A DNA stretch of 64,000 nucleotides from Aurantiochytrium sp. KH105 (Eukaryota > Sar > Bigyra > Thraustochytrida > Thraustochytriidae). The notes under the pieces are model-generated. The model was given only the letters and a program-made list of their open reading frames with translations, made no database searches and was not told where the DNA came from. The DNA lies in contig BGKB01000189.1 of the NCBI GenBank assembly GCA_003116975.1, positions 1 through 64,000 of the forward strand. The letters are read 5' to 3'. This document shows, one piece after another, positions 33,801-42,230 of this stretch; the stretch's first letter is position 1, and every line of letters starts with the position of its first letter. The position numbers and the translations under genes were made by a program.

Positions 33801-34558
33801 CCTTTCCACTCACCGAGGAGCACTTTTTCGGGCCAAGAGCAGCCACCGTGGGGCCTGCGCAGAATTCACATCCTCGAGAGCTTCCGGGCGCGACCCAAGA
33901 GGGCCCCATGGACCTAAAGCGGGCCCTTCATCAGGGTCTTGGCATGCTTCGTGGTCTCATGGGTCAGGCTGTCTCGAGTGTAGCTCCTGCCCCTCCTGTT
34001 GCAGATCCTGCTGTTGCAGCAGCAGCTGCTGCCGCCGCTGCTCAACGCGCTCAGCAACTTTTGCAAAAAGACAAGCAAATCGCAGCCTTTGTGCAAGAGA
34101 TGGGATCTGCGCACGACGCACTGCCACGGCCAAGGGTTGCCAGTCTTTCAGGAGAAACTCGAAGAATGCAGATTTGTGAGGTCACGGAAGCCTCGCCCAA
34201 GGCGATTCGCGTGTTTCTAGACTATTTGTACGCCGCCTCGACAAAGAGCGTGACACCCGAGATCGCCATTGACATTCTCATGATGTGCCATGTCTACAAG
34301 CTCCAAGACTCGGCCCTCTACCGTGCAGCCGCTGAGATCCTTTTGCGTAATCTCGAGCCCTCGAATGTACTTGACGTTCTCTGCGTGTCCACACTCATTC
34401 ACGACGTTGGCCTGAGGGACCTGGCTCTGGTCTATGCTGTCCAACACGCCAAAGACTGTCTCTTGCACAATGGAGACAAGCTTCGCGACGCCATTGCAGA
34501 CTTTCCAGATCTCGGCGTGGCCCTCATTCGTGCTCTCGCGGAATCTTCGCGACATTGA
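30815..34558 (+). CDS. RCC1-repeat protein with two BTB/POZ-type domains
   Basis: 1,247 aa, single exon. Residues about 5-490 form RCC1-type propeller repeats: CGKAHTVWVTRDDEIYVAGDNAHGQLG, CGDEHSVL, CGGAHTLARLSDGSVMAWGNNSFGQLGLGD, CGGSHSAV, CGENHTFV, VYVFGSNHYGELGLGES and a last GRNDSGELG. A Lys-rich stretch (about 330-360) interrupts the repeats. An acidic, Ser/Pro-rich linker follows (about 525-615). The first BTB-like domain is at about 617-870 (FDARLYPVHSAILECRCP, FLQFLYSD, LLDLAYAAHSYGLDRLLGLCQ). The second is at about 905-1240 (FADVEILP, CHAIILAARCPALFDAI, FLDYLYAAS, ILMMCHVYKLQDSALY) with an inserted Ala/Gln-rich segment. RCC1+BTB proteins act as CUL3 ubiquitin-ligase adaptors or GEF-like scaffolds; CUL3 adaptor function is inferred. 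Confidence 0.92.
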   Translation: MPAASSKSIVVFGFNGKGSLSTFVDDQGMVINSLEPRLLPLDQEIKAVGCGKAHTVWVTRDDEIYVAGDNAHGQLGRLPTPRDMQEGLASGPTAPEELSHALLDELSIHHVACGDEHSVLASDDKVLIIGGISAEASPAPSSPGRELTAPAPLRLVSMPRAVVGLACGGAHTLARLSDGSVMAWGNNSFGQLGLGDFVDRAEPTILPMPAVALSAGLSAAAHVACGGSHSAVLLDTKNATVHDDVQMRSAGAIWPNLLMCGDNADGQLGRPSGRNQFLDPVLGFDADLPLTIHSVSCGENHTFVQTLCGVPRGQPPSRTKSAETAHESIEKESPSKKRKKKKKQGDIKKESALASDKRKNDGSPGFALKKRVYVFGSNHYGELGLGESGPLRVHRPQHLALLDSADVHITLGAGTSFVWVLASKNKAASAASPSGEPGFMKPGFWACGRNDSGELGLPADAERPHIHNFTEISRLGVSDFGQTFASRFTIILSGTEDPEPKVAFRKDVFHELDRRLTAAKATNSVSQDEDDGEEEEDDGSDHSGENEEVKEGNHSPHPRHASPKPSKEKSSVPALLELPATTPQNSQAQASSHRQGSPARRFQSPASSPAAALQAYHLEQHAVLALEMERLFTNQLMCDAAVRAGKPSTLIDGVVPSELHPRPHPRASLSTSASSEVLGQTSIARSPHGNDSALVTSSNKYHFDARLYPVHSAILECRCPRIAQLIHHENSRLHIASEGDHHHRIEFRAGSGWNWRTRMVRVELENVSEAAMPTFLQFLYSDREALIERFDADNLGILLDLAYAAHSYGLDRLLGLCQLRIAQILTTATAVPVLGQASNLGLLAIKRICLEFIRDNYEMTVSRRNRVAVEALNSNPALLAEVVGLTSADFATSLIDALPEPTIPYASVLVHDLGRLKEMASFADVEILPTAGMAPGFPSQHHDQTRSSSAASHAPISCHAIILAARCPALFDAIRAHLFGDISRKHDVSRDPMKSPFPLTEEHFFGPRAATVGPAQNSHPRELPGATQEGPMDLKRALHQGLGMLRGLMGQAVSSVAPAPPVADPAVAAAAAAAAAQRAQQLLQKDKQIAAFVQEMGSAHDALPRPRVASLSGETRRMQICEVTEASPKAIRVFLDYLYAASTKSVTPEIAIDILMMCHVYKLQDSALYRAAAEILLRNLEPSNVLDVLCVSTLIHDVGLRDLALVYAVQHAKDCLLHNGDKLRDAIADFPDLGVALIRALAESSRH

Positions 34559-34926
34559 CTGTGAAAACAGGAAAAATAAATAAAAAGGCCAAAACTTCGA
34601 ACTTTGTTTCAAGGTGCGTTTTGATCATTCCCTCAATTGAACAAGCGTGCACGGTGATCTTTCCTGCGGCCTCTTGCTAGCGCGCACGTAGGCCTTAATT
34701 TCAAAATCGAACATAGAAAGAAGGAAAAAAATGACCAAAGAATTCCCGTTCTCACTGCTGTGCACACAGTTTCCGTTAGAGGCCGTTGAGATCGAGCGTC
34801 CGTGACGGCGGGTATTCCGTGAGCCCGATTGTTCCGCGCAGCTGGCGGCAGCAAGGCAAGCCGCCGACCAAAGGAGTGCCCAAAGCGCGAGCGCGACGGG
34901 GTGTAGCGGCACGCCAGAGCCCAACG
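34559..34926. other. Short intergenic region
   Basis: Between two co-oriented genes. It holds the 3' flank of the RCC1-BTB gene (with an AATAAATAAA word at 34574) and the promoter of the TPR gene. The reading frame of the next gene is open back to 34786 but only from a TTG. Confidence 0.6.
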
Positions 34927-37101
34927 ATGTCTTCTAGCAAAAGCACCGCCGCAGAACCCGCTGCGGCCCACTTCGCCCGGCGTCGACTCGCAGAAAACAG
35001 TTCGCCATCGCGTGGGCAATGGGCGTGGCCTCTTGTAAGCATCTTGACCATTGCAACAGTGCATTGGCCATGGATTTCGCTTAGGCTGACCGAGGAGGCT
35101 GGCAAGAGCAGCGAATTCGAGTTCTGGTCAAGTCGGCTTGCGGTTTTCACATTTCACGCAGCCATCTGCCATTTCTTAATTTCTCGTGCGACCGTGGCGT
35201 GGCCAGTGCACGGTATAGCTACCCTGATGCTCTCAGCAAATCGCCACACCGTCATGTATGTGCGCCGATCTTCGTTGATGCAAGCATTGACTCTTTCGCT
35301 TGTTATCTATGGAGTAATCTTGCTCGTGGACCGCATTATACAGCGCCATGCAATCCACCGCTGCGTGACTAAACTTCTTTCGCCTCTTTGTAGCATAGCG
35401 GCGTGGTCGTTAGGGAAATCAGGTACATTTGGTATCCCCTGGACCAGCGTTGTTGCTTTACTCGCTGTTTCTGCGGCAATCTCTACAGCCCTTTCGCCAT
35501 CAGACGCCTTTGATGCGTTCACCGTTTTTGACGCATCAGGTGCTTTGCCTACATGGGGCTTACCGTATGCTGCCGCATGTTGGGGCGCTGCCGCAATGGC
35601 GGGCATATGGGACACTTTGTATTGGGGCTTTCACGAACCAGCAAACGTTTTGCTTCAAGTAGAGCAAGAGCTCGCAATGACCGGGAAGCTCAACTCAATA
35701 GATCGCGCGTACGAAGCCACAACACGCATTCGAGGTGTGTATCATGACAATACTGGTGGCTCTCGCATTTGTGTGGCTCTTTTGGTTGTTGGTTCCGCAT
35801 TGTTTTCGCACGAAGTATGGTGTGCACGAGATTTTGCAAGAACTGCAGATCCGCTTTTGGCGTGGAGATCGTCCATGAAGGCTGTGGAAGATAAACTTTC
35901 ACAAAACCGAGCATTTGCAGCGCATGGCATCCTTGATTCTCTCCCGCAAGATGCGGGAAAGGACGCGTTGTCGGCGTTACGATTCTGTGGAGCCAAGTTC
36001 GCAGCACTTGCAATGGATGAGTCGAATCTTGTGCACACTGATGTCAGCGATACCTTACTTGCATGCGGTGCGTGCATTCAGGATCCACAACGATGGAATG
36101 AAACGTGTGCTGCAACAACCCAATTGTCGCTGCACGAGCAGAACCGCTCGTCCACATCAAGTGAAGACATGAACGTCTTTCGCTATGAGTCGGATGCCCA
36201 GGATGCAATACACGCCGTCTGTCATGTTTGTTCAAATACAACGCGCCTTCGTTCGACGCTTGCGGCTGATCCACACGTCTGGGTTGCAGCGGTGAAACGC
36301 GCCATTTTGACCCGGGATGTAACGCTGGCTCGATCTTGCTGCAACCTTGGAAACGAGGAGATCTTGCCTGAAGACTGGCTCTCGCAGGCTATCTCGCTCG
36401 GCAAGGCTGGGCTTTTCGAAAATGCTATTGCTCTCATTGAGCAGGGCCTCAAGAAGGATCCGTCATCAACAGAGGCCTGGTTGCACCTGGGCCAACTTCG
36501 CGTCGCCGTTGGTCGTCTCGCGAGTGCTGAGCTCGCCTATCGAAGAGGTCTCCGTCTTGACAGCAAAGACCCGGAATTACTCAAGCAATCTGCGCTCGTG
36601 GCGAGCGAACGAGGTCGCCTCGAAGACGCACGCGAAAGCTATGGAAAGGCATTTGAAGTTTATGTGGACCAGGGTATGTTCCGAGAGGCCGCCTCAGTCC
36701 ATGCAGATCTCTGCTATGCCATGCTTTTCAACGATGCGCTCGAGGATGCTGCAAATTGCTCCATACCGCTTGACGCAGCACTCGAACAAAGCCCAGCAAG
36801 CATATTCAATCATCGAGGAATTGCAAAGGCAAGACTTGGCGATAGTACGAGCGCTGCGGAGTCATTCCAAGAAGCCAAGGAACGAAGCTGGACCTTGTTA
36901 ATGGCTTCCTCTGCGGCGTACTCGGTAACTTCACACGCCGACGCGTTTAATAATCTCGGAACGCTGGCCTGGACGGAGCAGCGTACGCTTGAAGCTCGCG
37001 ATTACTTTGAAAAGGCCCTTCAAGTTCAAGGTGACCACCCGCATGCACTAAAGAATTTACGCAATCTCGAGGAAGCGCTTCTGCCTCGGCCCATCATCTA
37101 A
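34927..37101 (+). CDS. Multi-pass membrane protein with C-terminal TPR repeats
   Basis: 724 aa from the ATG at 34927. The N-terminal half has about six hydrophobic helices (for example WPLVSILTIATVHW, LMQALTLSLVIYGVILLV, VVALLAVSAAISTAL, LPYAAACWGAAAMAGIW, ICVALLVVGSALF). The C-terminal part, about 500-720, has tetratricopeptide repeats with the usual W-LG-Y-A-A-P pattern (AWLHLGQLRVAVGRLASAELAYRRGL; AFNNLGTLAWTEQRTLEARDYFEKAL). A middle region (about 310-490) has several Cys residues and no known fold. The arrangement recalls TMTC-type membrane-TPR proteins, but I do not see their glycosyltransferase-like motifs, so function is open; a protein-interaction scaffold at a membrane is the safe reading. 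Confidence 0.85.
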   Translation: MSSSKSTAAEPAAAHFARRRLAENSSPSRGQWAWPLVSILTIATVHWPWISLRLTEEAGKSSEFEFWSSRLAVFTFHAAICHFLISRATVAWPVHGIATLMLSANRHTVMYVRRSSLMQALTLSLVIYGVILLVDRIIQRHAIHRCVTKLLSPLCSIAAWSLGKSGTFGIPWTSVVALLAVSAAISTALSPSDAFDAFTVFDASGALPTWGLPYAAACWGAAAMAGIWDTLYWGFHEPANVLLQVEQELAMTGKLNSIDRAYEATTRIRGVYHDNTGGSRICVALLVVGSALFSHEVWCARDFARTADPLLAWRSSMKAVEDKLSQNRAFAAHGILDSLPQDAGKDALSALRFCGAKFAALAMDESNLVHTDVSDTLLACGACIQDPQRWNETCAATTQLSLHEQNRSSTSSEDMNVFRYESDAQDAIHAVCHVCSNTTRLRSTLAADPHVWVAAVKRAILTRDVTLARSCCNLGNEEILPEDWLSQAISLGKAGLFENAIALIEQGLKKDPSSTEAWLHLGQLRVAVGRLASAELAYRRGLRLDSKDPELLKQSALVASERGRLEDARESYGKAFEVYVDQGMFREAASVHADLCYAMLFNDALEDAANCSIPLDAALEQSPASIFNHRGIAKARLGDSTSAAESFQEAKERSWTLLMASSAAYSVTSHADAFNNLGTLAWTEQRTLEARDYFEKALQVQGDHPHALKNLRNLEEALLPRPII

Positions 37102-37387
37102 ACGCGTCGAGTCCAGATCATGCATCCAAGCATGGTGGAGAGCTAGGATCTGCCGTCAAGGATTTTTAAAAACAAGGAGAAACAATCTGGTTCTGCCATT
37201 ATGTGGAGCAGTAACCACGAAACTTGCTCGACACATATTGAGCATAAGAGTCAAGACGAAAAGTGCATGAAGACTACAAGTAGGCCTATGCCCAGCGATG
37301 TAACAAGCAAGGCCCAAATGCCATTCGAGAAGACCAATCATCATAAACGAGTAAAGTTGCAATTGTATAGTCGAGAGATACTTTGAG

Positions 37388-38899
37388 CTAAAAGTCATCC
37401 TGCGGCTGCTGTTGTACTTCGCCATTCTGGAAATGATGATTGTCGCGAAATTCAGAGTAAAGCGTAAAAAGAACGTGCAACGGCTCGATCATGTTGTTGA
37501 AGACTGGAATGTCGAGAATTGCGCAGACGACCCGAGCATAGTCCTTGAGATCGAGGTCGATATCGGCAGAAGGCAACTTGATTTCCTTCATGAGCTGCTC
37601 CACCTGTTCAGGCCACACTTGCATGAGCGACTCAATGTCAGGCATTTGCTTGGTATAATGGACCTGGGGAGGTGGTTTGGAGCGGTGGAGGTCTTTGATA
37701 GAGTCCATCCAATTTTGGATGGCCTTGGGGTCCTTGTCTGCGTTTTCGATTGACCTCACGATCATCGGGTTCTTTACGGACTTTTTGCTCATGGCGCGGA
37801 GCTGGAGGTCGAGTACCGTCGCATCAGACTGCGTGGCAGACGGCTCGTCGAGGACCTTGAGACCAAGGTCATCTTGCTCGCGGTCCGGACGCGGGATTTT
37901 CACAAAGGCGTCAATATCGCCCACCGCAGGAATATAGTCCGGAATAAAGCATCGCAACTTGGTGTCGAGCTCGATGTCGTGCGGCTTATAGCGGACAATG
38001 TACTGGAAAAGCTCCTTGACCTCATTGGAGACATCGAGGTGATCGTACTCGCGCGGGTCAAAACCTTCGAACCCACTGCCTTGGCCGCGCCTGTTTCCCG
38101 TAGAGTTGGTCATGCTGCTTTCTTCATCATCGTCGTCATCATCATCGTCATCGTCGTCATCGTCTTTGTCGCGGGCAGCCTTGCTACTCGCCGCGAGATG
38201 CTTGCTCTGTTCAGCAGCGCGTTGGGCTGCATCACGCATGGACGCGTCACCAGCCTCAAGCTTGACGCCAACATTTTGTCGTTTACTTGGCGGGTCGCGC
38301 GATTTCGATTCTTGCGTGGCTCCAGGAATCTCCTCATTGTCGGAAAGACCACCGTTTCCAAGGCCGGGAGACGAAAGTGTGTTCGGAGGGGAGTCGCCAA
38401 GCCGATTCGGTTCTTCATCATCGTCGTCTTCGTCTTCATCCTTGTGGAGTCCCTCGCCGGCTTTGGCGAGACCAGTAATGTCACGCATCTTGGGTGTTCC
38501 CGTGTCTCCGGTATCGATGCTTTCGTCTGAAAAGCTCTCGTCGAGGTCAACGCGAGCATCGTATGGTTGATTGTCGACTTCGCGCATGTTTAAGGTCGCC
38601 CCCTTGTCGTCGTCGAGACCGCCACTGGCTCCAGACATGCCGCCGGCTTTGCGGTGCTGGTTATCCATGCTATCAGCAAAGGAAGCGTCAAAGTCCGAGT
38701 CGTCATCGTCATCGTCGTCCTCATCGTCGTCGTCAATGTCGTCCACGACATCTTTGCCACGACCGTGGGTATTGCCAAGGGCGTCGCGCCCATTGCCGGT
38801 TGCATGATCCTCAAAGGAACCGCTGCTTGTGGTGCTGCTGCTATCATCGGAGGCGTCGTCGTCGTCCTCAAAGCGCGGGGCTTGCTTTGACTCGGCCAT
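37388..38899 (-). CDS. IFT46: Intraflagellar transport protein 46
   Basis: 503 aa from the ATG at 38899; the open frame upstream starts only with TTG. The C-terminal domain (about 285-500) is a strong match to IFT46 as I know it: VKELFQYIVRYKPHDIELD, CFIPDYIPAVGDIDAFVKIPRP, LGLKVLDEP, QSDATVLDLQLR. IFT46 is a core IFT-B1 subunit that binds IFT88/IFT52 and helps load outer dynein arms in flagella. The first 280 residues are highly acidic and Ser-rich with poly-Asp runs, longer than in animals or algae (Chlamydomonas IFT46 is about 340 aa). Presence of this gene argues for a flagellated life stage. The gene is convergent with the TPR gene. Confidence 0.95.
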   Translation of the reverse strand: MAESKQAPRFEDDDDASDDSSSTTSSGSFEDHATGNGRDALGNTHGRGKDVVDDIDDDDEDDDDDDDSDFDASFADSMDNQHRKAGGMSGASGGLDDDKGATLNMREVDNQPYDARVDLDESFSDESIDTGDTGTPKMRDITGLAKAGEGLHKDEDEDDDDEEPNRLGDSPPNTLSSPGLGNGGLSDNEEIPGATQESKSRDPPSKRQNVGVKLEAGDASMRDAAQRAAEQSKHLAASSKAARDKDDDDDDDDDDDDDEESSMTNSTGNRRGQGSGFEGFDPREYDHLDVSNEVKELFQYIVRYKPHDIELDTKLRCFIPDYIPAVGDIDAFVKIPRPDREQDDLGLKVLDEPSATQSDATVLDLQLRAMSKKSVKNPMIVRSIENADKDPKAIQNWMDSIKDLHRSKPPPQVHYTKQMPDIESLMQVWPEQVEQLMKEIKLPSADIDLDLKDYARVVCAILDIPVFNNMIEPLHVLFTLYSEFRDNHHFQNGEVQQQPQDDF

Positions 38900-39523
38900 G
38901 ATGTTTTCAACGCGCAACAAGACGCCTGCGCTCTAGCGATTGAGTACACGCAACTAAACGTCTACGTTCCGACGGCGGTATGATGTTGGGGCGACCGCGA
39001 GGACGGAAGGGCCTGTCGCGCTGCGGAGAGGTCTGCCAGGGTCGGGTCGTCAGGGCGTGCGCGGCGGAGTCTCTCTCCTGGACCTCTACCCTTTTTTTTT
39101 TTACAGGAACCTTGAAGAATAGGACCGCTGCTAATTATAAGACGAGAAGAAGCACCGTTATCAAGGCTATAGACTTATTTCCTCATTCACTTGGTTACTT
39201 TTGTCGATTGAGTGATGATTGAATGAATGAGGAACCAATTGTCCACAAGCCTTCGAATTAGTACATTGTCCTGCTTGTATTTCTTGTGCGTCAACGGTCA
39301 CAATAAGGTGCATTCGCGCGCGAGCGAGCATTGATTGAGAGCGCTGGGCTGACAAGGAGGAGGGATGGCCCTGGCTGCGATGAGGGCAAGCAAGCAAGCA
39401 AGTAAGCATGAGAAGAAGTTAATAAGTTGAGAGAGAATGGGACAAAGGAAAGCGGAATCGCTGGATCAAGAGAAAGAAAAAAAGGCAAGAGAATAAGATG
39501 AGAAATTAAGAAGGGTGCCTAGC
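38900..39523. other. Intergenic between IFT46 and acyl-CoA dehydrogenase genes
   Basis: Upstream region of IFT46 and 3' flank of the dehydrogenase gene. It contains a T-run at 39091-39102 and AGCAAGCAAGCAAGTAAGC at about 39390. No gene seen. Confidence 0.6.
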
Positions 39524-41491
39524 TTATGCACAGAGAATATCAGGCGAGACAGTGAGGTTGGTGTCTTCGAGAGCAGTCAAGAGCTTGGCCTGGTGTTCTG
39601 TCTTGGGAAGCTCATGCTTGAAGAACCACTTTGCAACTACAGACTTGCTTTCGAAAAAGTCAGAGTCTTCCCGCCCCGCATCACGCGCGCGCACCGCAGC
39701 CGCTTCGGTGACAAGGAGACGCCACGCCACGGCAACGTGACCCGCCATATTGAGATATTCATGAGAGTTGGCGAGCATGAGATCGGGGTCCTCCACGGAA
39801 GCAAGACATTCAGTTGTCTCTTGAAGACGCTCAATCGCCTCTTTTAAAGATTTCGCACGCTCAGTGAGACCTTCGTTCCCAAGATCCTGGCCCAACTTGA
39901 GCGCAGCGTCCTGATCCTTGAGCATGGTCTGAACCCAGATCTTCAAGGCACGACCCTTTTGCATATGGACCTTGCGGCCGAGCAAGTCAATGGACTGAAT
40001 TGCATTTGTGCCCTCATGGATCATGTTGAGGCGATTGTCACGGTAGAGTTGCTCGACGGGGTAGTCGCGGGTGTAGCCATAGCCTCCGTGGACCTGAATG
40101 GCCCACTTGTTGGCCTCGAGCGCCCATTCCGAGGGCCAGCTCTTGATGATTGGGGTGAGGATATCGAGGAGAAGCGCCTTATCCTCTGCCTCTTGGGAAG
40201 AAAGGTGCGAAGGATCGTGTAGTTCGTCCACGAGCAGGGATCCATACAAGCAGAGCGAAATGGATCCCTCGGAGTATGCCTTTTGGGCCAAAAGCATGCG
40301 GCGCACGTCGGAGTGCTGGATAATTGGGACCTGGTCTGCCGAAGGATCCTTGCCCTTGACAGGACGACCCTGACGCCGTTCGAGCGCGTACGAGAGAGAG
40401 GCGGCGAAACCCGCATAGCCAAGCGCCGAAGCGCAAAGGCCGATCGTCACGCGAGCTTCGTTCATCATGAGGAACATGGTCGCGAGGCCGCGCCCCTCCT
40501 CGCCAACGAGCTCGCCGATGGATTCCTTGTCCTCGCCGTAATTGAGGACAGTGTTGGTGATGCCACGCCAACCCATTTTCTTGTTGAGGCCAGCGAGCTC
40601 GATGCCATTCTTTTCGCCAAGTGAACCATCATCGTTGATGCGATACTTGGGTACGATAAAGAGGGAAATCCCCTTGACGCCGGGTTCGGTGCGGTCGGGG
40701 TACTTGGGATCGCTGACCTTGGCCAGGACCATATGCACGATGTTTTCGGAGAGCGGGTGCTCGCCACCCGAGATCCACATTTTGGTGCCCTTGATAGACC
40801 AGGTTCCATCTTCGCGAGGAAATGCTTTGCAGGTGATGTCGCCGAGACTTGATCCGGCCTGAGGCTCGCTAAGGTTCATGGTGCCGTAGTACCGTCCTTC
40901 GATCATGGGAACAAGGTACTTTTGTTTTTGCTCCTCGCTGCCTACAGCGTTGAGCATGTTGCCGGCGGCGATGGTCAAGAAGGGGAAGGTGGTCGTGCCC
41001 ACGTTGGCTGCGTAGAGCGGCAGCAAGAGAGCGTTGGTGACAACGGTAGGGAGCTGCATGCCGCCTCTTTCGTAGTCGGCATGGGCGCCAAAGAGACCTG
41101 CGTTGCGAAAGGCCTCGAGCGCCGGCTTGACGCCATCGTTGATTTCTACCTCTCCTCCGGCGACGAACTTGGGTTCTTGGAGGTCATTCTGACGATTGTG
41201 CGGCGCAAAGTCATTCTCTGCAATCTTGAGCGAGGTCGCGAGAGCATCTTCGAAGATTTCGCGAGAGGCATCGCCGTAGCGAGCGCTCTTGTTGAAAAGG
41301 TTCTCTTCCACGTTGAGGACGTCAAAGAGCTGGAACTTGAGATTTTTCTCGTCTCCGTACAAATTAATGGCCGAAGAGGATGCGAGTCTCTGTTGTTGCG
41401 TGCGTGCGATCCGCGCGCTCGTTTTGGGCGACTGCGATGTCAGAAGGCCCGCTGCCGACGCCACGCCTCGAGTCTGTCGTCCGAAGAGCAT
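39524..41491 (-). CDS. Acyl-CoA dehydrogenase, long mitochondrial-type with C-terminal extension
   Basis: 655 aa from the ATG at 41491. FAD enzyme that introduces the trans-2 double bond in fatty acyl-CoA oxidation. Evidence: MNLSEPQAGSSLGDI (FAD/substrate loop), GTKMWISGGEHPL, the central EGRGLATMFLMMNEAR, and YRDNRLNMIHEGTNAIQSIDLLGRK with the catalytic-base Glu at 493. The first 40 residues are Arg/Ser/Ala/Gln-rich without acidic residues (MLFGRQTRGVASAAG), fitting a mitochondrial transit peptide. The 130-residue C-terminal extension matches the acyl-CoA dehydrogenase C-terminal domain seen in bacterial FadE-like proteins and VLCAD/ACAD9-like layouts. Substrate chain length cannot be set from sequence. 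It is divergent from the FW-domain gene. Confidence 0.94.
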   Translation of the reverse strand: MLFGRQTRGVASAAGLLTSQSPKTSARIARTQQQRLASSSAINLYGDEKNLKFQLFDVLNVEENLFNKSARYGDASREIFEDALATSLKIAENDFAPHNRQNDLQEPKFVAGGEVEINDGVKPALEAFRNAGLFGAHADYERGGMQLPTVVTNALLLPLYAANVGTTTFPFLTIAAGNMLNAVGSEEQKQKYLVPMIEGRYYGTMNLSEPQAGSSLGDITCKAFPREDGTWSIKGTKMWISGGEHPLSENIVHMVLAKVSDPKYPDRTEPGVKGISLFIVPKYRINDDGSLGEKNGIELAGLNKKMGWRGITNTVLNYGEDKESIGELVGEEGRGLATMFLMMNEARVTIGLCASALGYAGFAASLSYALERRQGRPVKGKDPSADQVPIIQHSDVRRMLLAQKAYSEGSISLCLYGSLLVDELHDPSHLSSQEAEDKALLLDILTPIIKSWPSEWALEANKWAIQVHGGYGYTRDYPVEQLYRDNRLNMIHEGTNAIQSIDLLGRKVHMQKGRALKIWVQTMLKDQDAALKLGQDLGNEGLTERAKSLKEAIERLQETTECLASVEDPDLMLANSHEYLNMAGHVAVAWRLLVTEAAAVRARDAGREDSDFFESKSVVAKWFFKHELPKTEHQAKLLTALEDTNLTVSPDILCA

Positions 41492-42230
41492 CTTTCTCCG
41501 GTCCTGATCCCCGTCCCCTGTCCTTATTTCTTCTACCGGGCTATGACTCTGATCCACCTTTGTTGCCAAAGCTATACCTTGGCAGGCTGTCTTGCCGGCC
41601 GCTCGGCCCCAAAGCGTGGACCTGCACGGGTGGGTCACGAAGAGGTTTTACCGCACGTGTCCGGGCTCGACGTCTCCTCCCACTCCGCCCCTGGCCGAGG
41701 AGGACCTTCCTCGCCAGGCGTCTCGCGCCGAAGCCCTTTTGTGACGACCTCGACCTCGGCCTCCTTCCTTCCCGCAAGCCACGCAGGCAAGGCCGTACCA
41801 CCCGAAGTGCAATCTGGAAAGCGGCTTGCGCGAGCGCTCGCGCCCCAAGGTCTCGCTCGGGGACCTCGATCGGACTCAGCCGTCCCCGCGCGCACCCCCC
41901 TTTTTTTCGCACACCCTGCGTTGCGCGGTCCTCAACGCCTTCCTGCACAACCCCTTTTCCCCCCTCCGACGCGAGCGAGAGCCGGTGTTCCGCCTTCGTT
42001 CCACGTCGGTGCCAGTTCTGTTCCGGGCAATGCAATAAGCGGGCGCAGACGGTTCCGCGCTGGTTCCGCGGGCGCCGAGGCGGCTGCAGGACGGAGAGTG
42101 GGGATGAGGTGGGAGCGAGGAAGGTTCCGCGGCGGGAACAGGGAAGGCTTCGCGAAGGCTTCGGTGTTCGCCCCGGCCAGAAGCGGGGCGGGACGATTCC
42201 GGGCGCGGCGGTGGCGGCGGCAGACCCGCA
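41492..42230. other. Divergent promoter region, acyl-CoA dehydrogenase / FW-domain gene
   Basis: 739 bases, GC-rich. Open frames pass through it on both strands but show only low-complexity translation. It probably holds both promoters. Confidence 0.6.

Noticed and set aside
34786-34926. Upstream extension of the TPR protein
   Set aside because: Begins with TTG, Arg-rich, no hydrophobic or targeting pattern; the ATG at 34927 is preferred.
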